64,000 bases of DNA from Streptomyces chromofuscus. GTDB lineage: Bacteria > Actinomycetota > Actinomycetes > Streptomycetales > Streptomycetaceae. Position numbers and translations under genes: made by a program. Below, in pieces: positions 58,110 to 64,000 of this stretch. A model generated the notes under the pieces. That model ran no database searches, was not told where the DNA came from, and saw nothing but the letters and a program-made list of their open reading frames with translations. Location: NCBI RefSeq assembly GCF_015160875.1, contig NZ_CP063374.1:6327501-6391500 (forward strand), in the 5' to 3' direction. Within the stretch, counting starts at the first letter, position 1. Every line of letters starts with the position of its first letter.

Positions 58110-59045
58110 CTAGAAGTACCCCTCGCGCTTGCGGTCTTCCATCGCGGCCTCGGAGAGCTTGTCGTCGGCCCGGGTGGCGCCCCGCTCGGTCAGGCGGGAG
58201 GCGGCGATCTCGGCGATCACCTTCTCGATGGTGTCGGCGTCGGAGTCGACGGCGCCGGTGCAGGACATGTCGCCGACCGTGCGGTAGCGGACCTGCCGCT
58301 TCTCGACGGTCTCGCCCTCCTTCGGGCCGCCCCACTCGCCGGCGGTCAGCCACATGCCGTTGCGCCGGAAGACCTCACGCTCGTGGGCGAAGTAGATGTC
58401 CGGCAGTTCGATGCCCTCGCGGGCGATGTACTGCCAGACGTCCAGTTCGGTCCAGTTGGAGAGCGGGAAGACGCGGACGTGTTCGCCGGGGGCGTGCCGG
58501 CCGTTGTAGAGGTTCCACAGCTCGGGGCGCTGCCGGCGGGGGTCCCACTGGGAGAACTCGTCGCGCAGGGAGAACACCCGTTCCTTGGCGCGGGCCTTCT
58601 CCTCGTCCCGGCGCCCGCCGCCGAAGACGGCGTCGAAGCGCTCGGTCTGGATCTTCTCCGTCAGCGGCAGTGTCTGCAGGGGGTTGCGCGTCCCGTCGGG
58701 GCGTTCCTTGAGTACTCCGCGGTCGATGTAGTCCTGCACGGAGGCGACGTGCAGGCGCAGGCCGTGCCTGGTCACCACGCGGTCGCGGTAGTCGATGACC
58801 TCGGGGAAGTTGTGCCCGGTGTCGACGTGCAGCAGTGCGAAGGGGACGGTGGCCGGCGCGAAGGCCTTCAGTGCCAGGTGCAGCATGACGATGGAGTCCT
58901 TGCCGCCGGAGAACAGGATCACCGGCCGTTCGAACTCGCCCGCCACCTCGCGGAAGATGTGCACCGCCTCGGACTCCAGCGCGTCCAGGTGCGACAGGGC
59001 GTACGGGGTGTCGGTGCCCTCGTCGATGGTCGCGACGGTCGTCAT
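58110..59045 (-). CDS. cysD: sulfate adenylyltransferase small subunit
   Basis: A 311-residue ATP pyrophosphatase-family enzyme that makes adenosine 5'-phosphosulfate from sulfate and ATP with CysN. The PP-loop is ILFSGGKDSIVMLHLAL (about 46), with FGGGRRDEEKARAKERVFS and the C-terminal DRKREGYF typical of the family. ATG 59045 overlaps the cysC stop (ATGA). Confidence 0.97.
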   Translation of the reverse strand: MTTVATIDEGTDTPYALSHLDALESEAVHIFREVAGEFERPVILFSGGKDSIVMLHLALKAFAPATVPFALLHVDTGHNFPEVIDYRDRVVTRHGLRLHVASVQDYIDRGVLKERPDGTRNPLQTLPLTEKIQTERFDAVFGGGRRDEEKARAKERVFSLRDEFSQWDPRRQRPELWNLYNGRHAPGEHVRVFPLSNWTELDVWQYIAREGIELPDIYFAHEREVFRRNGMWLTAGEWGGPKEGETVEKRQVRYRTVGDMSCTGAVDSDADTIEKVIAEIAASRLTERGATRADDKLSEAAMEDRKREGYF

Positions 59046-59578
59046 GCCAGTCCCCTTTCGGTGAGCAGCGCATGCAGCGACGCCGCGGACTCCTGCACGG
59101 TCTGGTGCTGCGACTCGATGCGCAGGTCGGGCGTGACGGGCTCCTCGTACGGGTCGTCCACGCCGGTCAGCCCCGTCAGCTCGCCTGCGGCCTGCTTGGC
59201 GTACAGCCCCTTGACGTCCCGCACGGAGCACACCTCGACCGGAGTCGCCACGTGCACCTCGACGTACGGCGTGCCGTTCGCCTCGTGCCGCTTGCGCACC
59301 GCGTCCCGGCTGTCGGTGTACGGCGCGATCACCGGCACGAGCGCCTTCACGCCGTTGCGGGCGAGGAGCTCGGCGACGTAGCCGATGCGCTGCACGTTGG
59401 TGTGCCGGTCCTCGCGGCTGAAGCCGAGACCCGCCGAGATGAACTCGCGGATCTCGTCGCCGTCGAGCACCTCGACGAGGTGGCCCTCGGCGCGCAGCCG
59501 GCCGGCCAGCTCGGACGCGATCGTGGTCTTGCCGGCACTCGGCAGGCCCGTGAGCCAGACGGTGGCTCCGCTCGTCAC
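59042..59578 (-). CDS. cysC: adenylylsulfate kinase
   Basis: A 178-residue APS kinase that phosphorylates APS to PAPS. P-loop LTGLPSAGKTT (residues 8-18), DGDEIREF, and FSREDRHTNVQRIG with the APS-binding Arg/Asn residues. GTG 59578 follows AGGAG by about six bases; an ATG at 59611 overlapping the cysH stop would add 11 residues but lacks such a site. Having both CysC and a CysH of the APS type means PAPS is probably for sulfation, not reduction. Confidence 0.94.
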   Translation of the reverse strand: MTSGATVWLTGLPSAGKTTIASELAGRLRAEGHLVEVLDGDEIREFISAGLGFSREDRHTNVQRIGYVAELLARNGVKALVPVIAPYTDSRDAVRKRHEANGTPYVEVHVATPVEVCSVRDVKGLYAKQAAGELTGLTGVDDPYEEPVTPDLRIESQHQTVQESAASLHALLTERGLA

Positions 59579-59607
59579 GTGCTTCTCCTGAGGGGTCGGT
59601 GGGGTGG

Positions 59608-60318
59608 TCATCCGTGAAGTCCGCACTCGGTCTTGGCGCGCCCGGCCCAGCGGCCGGCGCGCGCGTCCTCGCCCGCGAGGACCCGGCGGGTGCACGGGGC
59701 GCAGCCGACGGAGGCGTAACCGTCCGTCAGCAGCGGATTGGTCAGCACGCCGTGCTCGGCGACGTAGGCGTCCACGTCGTCCTGGGTCCAGCGGGCGATC
59801 GGCGAGATCTTGACCTTGCGGCGCTTGTCGTCCCACGCGACGACCGGGGTGTTCGCCCGGGTCGGGGACTCGTCGCGGCGCAGTCCGGTCGCCCATGCGT
59901 CGTAGTGCGTCAGCCCCTGCTCCAGGGGCTTGACCTTGCGCAGGAAGCAGCACAGGTCGGGATCGCGCTCGTGCAGCCTCGGACCGTGTTCGGCGTCCTG
60001 TTCGGCGACGGTCTGGCGCGGGGTCAGCGTGATGACGTTGACGTCCATCACGGCCTCGACCGCGTCCCTGGTGCCGATGGTCTCCTCGAAGTGGTAGCCG
60101 GTGTCGAGGAAGACGACGTCGACACCGGGCATCGCGCGGGACGCGAGGTGGGCGACCACCGCGTCCTCCATGGAGGACGTCACGCAGAACCGCTTGCCGA
60201 AGGTGTCCGCCGCCCACTGCAGGATCTCCAACGCGGAGGCGTCCTCCAATGCGCGGCCCGCCCGTTCGGCGAGCGCCTTCAGCCGCTCCGTCTCCCGGGT
60301 TTCCTGAGCCGTCGTCAT
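59608..60318 (-). CDS. cysH: phosphoadenylyl/adenylyl-sulfate reductase
   Basis: A 236-residue reductase that turns APS into sulfite. The paired cysteine motifs of the 4Fe-4S type (APS-specific) are present: DLCCFLRKVKPL and VGCAPCTRRV; the C-terminal catalytic Cys lies in TECGLHG. PP-loop-like TSSMEDAVVAHLA is near residue 48. ATG 60318 overlaps the stop of the upstream small gene (ATGA). Confidence 0.95.
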   Translation of the reverse strand: MTTAQETRETERLKALAERAGRALEDASALEILQWAADTFGKRFCVTSSMEDAVVAHLASRAMPGVDVVFLDTGYHFEETIGTRDAVEAVMDVNVITLTPRQTVAEQDAEHGPRLHERDPDLCCFLRKVKPLEQGLTHYDAWATGLRRDESPTRANTPVVAWDDKRRKVKISPIARWTQDDVDAYVAEHGVLTNPLLTDGYASVGCAPCTRRVLAGEDARAGRWAGRAKTECGLHG

Positions 60319-60497
60319 ATCCCGTCCCCTCCCGTCGCGTCGTGCCGGAGCCCGCGGGCCAGCAGCCCGAGGAACTTCAGCCGGAATGCGCGGTTGCAGG
60401 CCGCGCACTCCCAGGCGCCGTGGCCCTCCTCCTCACTCGGACGCAGGTCCTCGTCGCCGCAGTACGGGCAGTAGAACGGTGCGGCACGCTCACTCAC
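60315..60497 (-). CDS. small zinc-ribbon-like protein of the sulfur operon
   Basis: A 60-residue protein with two CxxC pairs (YCPYC and ECAAC, about residues 9-33), giving a predicted zinc or Fe-S ribbon, and an AFRLKFLGLLARGL helix. It is encoded between sulfite reductase and APS reductase, 28 bp after the former and overlapping cysH by 4 bp. Genes of this type are seen at this place in streptomycetes; no function is known. It may assist electron transfer or Fe-S maturation of the reductases. GTG start. Confidence 0.8.
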   Translation of the reverse strand: MSERAAPFYCPYCGDEDLRPSEEEGHGAWECAACNRAFRLKFLGLLARGLRHDATGGDGI

Positions 60498-60525
60498 AGG
60501 TCGTCCCTCGTTTCGCTCGCCGCAT

Positions 60526-62223
60526 TCACGAAAGCGCCTCCTCGGAGGCTCGGGCCGCCCAGGTCGCGAACCGCTCGCCCTCCTCGCGCTCCGCCTGGAA
60601 CCGCTTCAGGACCCGCTCGACGTAGTCGGGCAGCTCCTCGGAGGTGACCTTCAGGCCGCGCACCTTGCGGCCGAAGCCGGCCTCCAGGCCGAGCGCGCCG
60701 CCCAGGTGCACCTGGAAGCCCTCGACCTGCTCGCCCCGGTCGTTCAGGACCAGCTGGCCCTTGAGACCGATGTCCGCGACCTGGATACGGGCGCAGGCGT
60801 TCGGGCAGCCGTTGATGTTGATGGTGATCGGCTCGTCGAAGTCCGGGATCCGGCGCTCCAGCTCGTCGATCAGCGAGGAGCCGCGCGCCTTGGTCTCGAC
60901 GATGGCGAGCTTGCAGTACTCGATGCCGGTGCAGGCCATCGTGCCGCGCCGGAACGGGGAGGGCCTGGCGGTGAGGTCCAGCGCCTCCAGGGACTCGACC
61001 AGCGAGTCGACCTGTGCCTCCTCGACGTCGAGGACGATCATCTTCTGCTCGACGGTGGTCCGGACCCGGCCCGAGCCGTGTGCCTCGGCGAGCTCTGCGA
61101 TCTTCGTCAGGGTGGTGCCGTCGACGCGGCCGACGCGCGGGGCGAACCCGACGTAGAAACGGCCGTCCTTCTGCCGGTGCACACCGACGTGGTCGCGCCA
61201 GCGCTGCGGCGGCTGGGCGGGAGCGGGACCGTCGACCAGCTCCCGCCCGAGGTACTCGTCCTGAAGGACCTGGCGGAACTTTTCCGCACCCCAGTCGGCG
61301 ACCAGGAACTTCAGCCGGGCGCGCGTACGAAGGCGCCGGTAGCCGTAGTCGCGGAAGATGCCGATCACGCCCGCCCAGACGTCCGGGACCTCCTCCAGCG
61401 GCACCCAGGCGCCGAGCCGGACACCGATCTTGGGGTTCGTGGACAGGCCGCCGCCCACCCACAGGTCGAAGCCGGGGCCGTGCTCGGGGTGGTGCACCCC
61501 GACGAACGCGACGTCGTTGATCTCGTGAGCCACGTCGAGCAGCGGGGAGCCGGAGACGGCCGTCTTGAACTTGCGCGGCAGGTTGGAGAACTCCTTGCTG
61601 CCGATGTACCGGCGGTGGATCTCCTCGATCGCCGGGGTGCCGTCGATGATCTCGTCGGCGGCGATACCGGCCACGGGCGAGCCGAGGATCACGCGGGGCG
61701 TGTCACCGCAGGCCTCGGTGGTCGACAGGCCGACCGCCTCGAGGCGGTTCCAGATCTCCGGCACGTCCTCGATCCGGATCCAGTGGTACTGGACGTTCTG
61801 CCGGTCGGTGATGTCGGCCGTGCCGCGCGCGAACTCCTGCGAGATCTCGCCGATGACCCGCAGCTGCTGGGTGGTGAGCCGGCCGCCGTCGATCCGGACG
61901 CGCAGCATGAAGTACTCGTCGTCCAGCTCCTCGGGCTCCAGGATGGCGGTCTTGCCGCCGTCGATCCCGGGCTTGCGCTGGGTGTACAGCCCCCACCAGC
62001 GCATCCGGCCGCGCAGGTCGTTGGGGTCGATCGAGTCGAAGCCGCGCTTGGAGTAGATCGTCTCAATGCGTGTCCGCACATTGAGACCGTCGTCGTCCTT
62101 CTTGAACTGTTCGTTGCCGTTGAGCGGGGTGAAGTGACCCGCGGCCCACTGACCCTCACCGCGGTGTCGGCTCACCTTGCGGCGGGGAGTCGCGGCAGCG
62201 GGGTTCTGCGGGGTGGCGGCCAT
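60526..62223 (-). CDS. sirA: ferredoxin-type sulfite reductase (nitrite/sulfite reductase family)
   Basis: A 565-residue haemoprotein that reduces sulfite to sulfide with ferredoxin. The siroheme/4Fe-4S ligands are ACTGIEYCKLA and NGCPNAC in the C-terminal part; half-domains start GRLTTQQLRVIGEISQEFAR and ... FYVGFAPRVGRV. A Cys in TEACGDTPR and a Tyr in YSKRGFDSIDPNDL are as in mycobacterial SirA, where they are cross-linked. ATG 62223. It is the first structural gene of the operon, after a short leader ORF. Confidence 0.95.
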   Translation of the reverse strand: MAATPQNPAAATPRRKVSRHRGEGQWAAGHFTPLNGNEQFKKDDDGLNVRTRIETIYSKRGFDSIDPNDLRGRMRWWGLYTQRKPGIDGGKTAILEPEELDDEYFMLRVRIDGGRLTTQQLRVIGEISQEFARGTADITDRQNVQYHWIRIEDVPEIWNRLEAVGLSTTEACGDTPRVILGSPVAGIAADEIIDGTPAIEEIHRRYIGSKEFSNLPRKFKTAVSGSPLLDVAHEINDVAFVGVHHPEHGPGFDLWVGGGLSTNPKIGVRLGAWVPLEEVPDVWAGVIGIFRDYGYRRLRTRARLKFLVADWGAEKFRQVLQDEYLGRELVDGPAPAQPPQRWRDHVGVHRQKDGRFYVGFAPRVGRVDGTTLTKIAELAEAHGSGRVRTTVEQKMIVLDVEEAQVDSLVESLEALDLTARPSPFRRGTMACTGIEYCKLAIVETKARGSSLIDELERRIPDFDEPITININGCPNACARIQVADIGLKGQLVLNDRGEQVEGFQVHLGGALGLEAGFGRKVRGLKVTSEELPDYVERVLKRFQAEREEGERFATWAARASEEALS

Positions 62224-62350
62224 GGTTCTACGTCCTTCGGGACAGGCGGAAAGCGGCTCTGACCTGCGCGTACGGGCGCATGCGGGCGTACGCGCGCAGC
62301 TCGCGCGGGAACAGGCGAAGCAAGGGGGGAACGGCGTTGCTGGAGAGGTC

Positions 62351-62434
62351 TCAGCTCGCCGGACAGATGGCGCTGGACATGCGGCCGAGGTCGACGTGCC
62401 GCCGACTCACCAAGGCGATTCCAGTTCCAGACAT
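62351..62434 (-). CDS. conserved leader peptide of the sulfite-reductase operon
   Basis: ATG 62434 encodes a 27-residue peptide starting MSGTGIALVSRRHVDLGRM and ending SSAICPAS. I recognise this sequence as the actinobacterial putative leader peptide that precedes sulfite reductase genes, with a single Cys near the end. It lies 127 bp upstream of sirA on the same strand. Ribosome stalling at the Cys codon on cysteine shortage would be a natural way to raise operon expression; that mechanism is established for similar mycobacterial uORFs, inferred here. Confidence 0.85.
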   Translation of the reverse strand: MSGTGIALVSRRHVDLGRMSSAICPAS

Positions 62435-62561
62435 GACGGAAGCGTGTCACGGCGATCTGGACAGAGTCCAGCTTAATCCAACATGCGGACACCCTTGTCC
62501 CGGAATGTGGAACAAGGGTGTCGTCGGTCACCTGGCGTGAACGGCGTAGTGTCGTACCAGG

Positions 62562-63134
62562 TCAGACCGGGTACGCACCCGGCCAGGGGCCCGGCGTGGC
62601 GACCTCCGGCTCCTCCTCGACCTTGGTGTCGAACAGCGTGAAGCCACGTCGCAGGTAGTTGTCCATCGCGTGCTCGCCGTCCTTGCTGCAGGTGTGCAGC
62701 CACACCCGCTTCGTCGGCGCTAGCCCCGGCCAGCGGTCGGCGAGGTCCCACGCCCGGGCGGCGCCGTACGACAGCAGGTGCCCGCCGATGCGGCGTCCGC
62801 GGAAGGCCGGGATCAGCCCGAAGTAGACGATCTCCACCGCCGAGTCGTCCTGCGGCTCCAGCTCCACGTAGCCGGCGGGTGTCCCGCGGTCGTACGCCAC
62901 CCAGGTCTCCACACCGGGCCGCCGCAGGTACTCCCGCCACCGGGCGTAGGTCCAGCCCAGCCGGTCGGTCCAACGGATGTCCCCGCCCACGGACGCGTAC
63001 AGGAACCGGCTCAACTCGGGCGAGGGCACCTCGGCGCGCACGATCCGCACGTCGCCCTCCGGCGCGGCGGCCGGAAGCAGGTCGGTCGGGGCGGTCTGCT
63101 CCAGGGACCAGGTGGTCACGGGGATGTTCGTCAT
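62562..63134 (-). CDS. GNAT-family N-acetyltransferase
   Basis: A 190-residue protein with a GNAT fold. The acetyl-CoA loop is visible as YFGLIPAFRGRRIGGHLLSYGA (about residues 113-134, with R-G-R-R-I-G), preceded by GYVELEPQDDSAVEIV and followed by VWLHTCSKDGEHAMDNYLRRG. Substrate unknown. ATG 63134 has only weak upstream pairing. It is upstream of the sulfur operon leader, on the same strand but more than 120 bp away, and not obviously part of it. Confidence 0.88.
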   Translation of the reverse strand: MTNIPVTTWSLEQTAPTDLLPAAAPEGDVRIVRAEVPSPELSRFLYASVGGDIRWTDRLGWTYARWREYLRRPGVETWVAYDRGTPAGYVELEPQDDSAVEIVYFGLIPAFRGRRIGGHLLSYGAARAWDLADRWPGLAPTKRVWLHTCSKDGEHAMDNYLRRGFTLFDTKVEEEPEVATPGPWPGAYPV

Positions 63135-63151
63135 GCCGGTCAGGGAATCAT

Positions 63152-64000
63152 CTAGCCCAGCGCCCTGTCGATCGCGGACAGTGGCAGCGCGAACAGCATC
63201 CGGCCCGACTGCGACCAGACCTCGCCGCTCTCCGCCGAGTAGGAAAGGGACTGCGCGGGGCCGCTCCAGCACAGATACGTCTCGTCCGTGCCGCACCGCG
63301 CCGCCCGCGCGCCGTCGCCGTCCTGCCGCCACAGCGTCCCGCGCTCGCCCGCCGCGCGGGCCAGGTACCACCGGGACCCGCGCGCGAGCACGCCCCGCAC
63401 GTCGGCCGCCTTCGTCTCGTACACCTGCCGCGGCCCGGTGCCGAGCAGCCCGGCGTCGGACGGGTCGTCGTCGAGGGCGTAACGCCACAGGCGGGTGGGC
63501 CGGTCGCCGTCCGCCGGGACCGACTCGCTCGCGACGAGGCTGTCGGGCGTGGTGCTGCGGTCCAGGGAGAGCGCGCCGATCCGGGCGCCGGTCAGCCGGT
63601 ACGAGCGGACGGCGGGCAGCGTGTAGCGCTCGCTGCGCGCCGGTGGCGCCGCCTGGGCGGGGTCGCCGGAGGCACGCCGGATGCGGTCCACGTCGTAGAC
63701 GTACAGGGCCCGGCCGTCGTCGGCGGTGACGAGCAGCTTGTCCTGGTACCAGACCATGCCGGACAGCGTCGAGGCGAGCGGCCGGCCGACGGGGTCCCCG
63801 CTCGCCGGGACGGTGAGCGCCACCCAGGTGTAGGTGAGCCGGTCCGGGTCGTCGGCGTCGACGAACGCCACCCGGGAGTGGCCCTGGCGGTCGCTGAAGC
63901 CGGCGAGGACCACGCGCTTCGAGCCCCACCGGCCGTCGTCGTCGGCGTCCCCCGAGGTCGTCACCGCGCCGCTGCGCCATCCCTCGGTGCCGGCCTCGTC
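63152..64000 (-). CDS. hypothetical beta-propeller-like secreted protein, truncated by window
   Basis: The frame is open to the end of the window; upstream of an internal GTG/ATG the reading EGWRSGAVTTSGD is continuous with it, so the N-terminus lies beyond 64000. The visible ~282 residues have repeated sheet-like motifs such as GSKRVVLAGFSDRQGHSRVA, SGMVWYQDKLLVTADDG and RLWRYALDDD, consistent with a beta-propeller. Two Cys near the end (about 48 and 40 residues from the C-terminus). Function unknown. Confidence 0.7.
   Translation of the reverse strand, partial: DEAGTEGWRSGAVTTSGDADDDGRWGSKRVVLAGFSDRQGHSRVAFVDADDPDRLTYTWVALTVPASGDPVGRPLASTLSGMVWYQDKLLVTADDGRALYVYDVDRIRRASGDPAQAAPPARSERYTLPAVRSYRLTGARIGALSLDRSTTPDSLVASESVPADGDRPTRLWRYALDDDPSDAGLLGTGPRQVYETKAADVRGVLARGSRWYLARAAGERGTLWRQDGDGARAARCGTDETYLCWSGPAQSLSYSAESGEVWSQSGRMLFALPLSAIDRALG

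Noticed and set aside
62172..62531. Longer minus-strand frame over the sulfur leader region
   Set aside because: It is out of frame with the conserved leader peptide and has no family similarity.

Overview
The window is chromosomal DNA from a high-GC actinomycete, almost certainly a Streptomyces. The evidence is uniformly GC-rich third codon positions, frequent GTG starts and 4-bp stop/start overlaps, a two-domain geosmin synthase, an AfsA-type gamma-butyrolactone (GBL) locus, a conservon (cvnABCD), a subtilisin-inhibitor (SSI) gene, TreY/TreZ/GlgX trehalose-glycogen enzymes and a ferredoxin-type sulfite reductase operon with its short leader peptide. I see no rRNA, tRNA, CRISPR array, insertion sequence or prophage.

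Layout. 1-5.7 kb: undecaprenyl-diphosphatase (minus), a GAF/PP2C phosphatase, a response regulator and sensor kinase pair (the kinase frameshifted), then a nine-copy ~70-bp tandem repeat and a decayed kinase fragment. 5.7-13.8 kb: an osmoprotectant (glycine-betaine type) ABC importer whose ATPase and two permeases are separated from the binding protein by a conservon on the opposite strand; cvnA has an apparent 1-bp frameshift in its tail. 14.1-20.3 kb: an orphan protease P-domain, then a GBL signalling locus (two ArpA-type TetR receptors around an AfsA homologue, with ARE-like palindromes), a DUF89/ARMT1-like gene, a cytochrome P450 and an alpha/beta hydrolase. 20.6-26.1 kb: geosmin synthase, a PDZ membrane protein, an M24 aminopeptidase and a kinase-fold protein lacking both catalytic Asp residues.

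26.3-37.2 kb: treZ, treY and glgX on the minus strand. treZ and treY are split by a DUF1707-FHA gene, two paralogous M14 carboxypeptidase-like genes and an SSI inhibitor translationally coupled to one of them. 37.4-41.9 kb: a two-gene secreted copper amine oxidase operon, a SAV2148-type HEPN protein and a DEDDh exonuclease behind a RecA-NDp-like DNA-damage promoter. 41.9-47.3 kb: LysR and AraC regulators, a zinc alcohol dehydrogenase with an SDR, and an aminoglycoside-phosphotransferase-family protein. 47.5-51.8 kb: a deletion scar joining a sugar-permease start to a solute-binding-protein tail, a macrolide-type glycosyltransferase with a 14-bp palindrome in its promoter, and an MMPL transporter.

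52.2-64 kb: a DUF1697 protein, then a long minus-strand sulfur operon reading leader peptide, sulfite reductase, small Zn-ribbon protein, cysH, cysC, cysD, cysN, ssuA, ssuB, ssuC and a sirohydrochlorin chelatase. It covers sulfate activation, reduction to sulfide, sulfonate uptake and siroheme supply. A GNAT acetyltransferase and a truncated beta-propeller-like protein close the window. Both apparent frameshifts (sensor kinase, cvnA) lie in short G/C homopolymers, so sequencing error must be excluded before calling them mutations.
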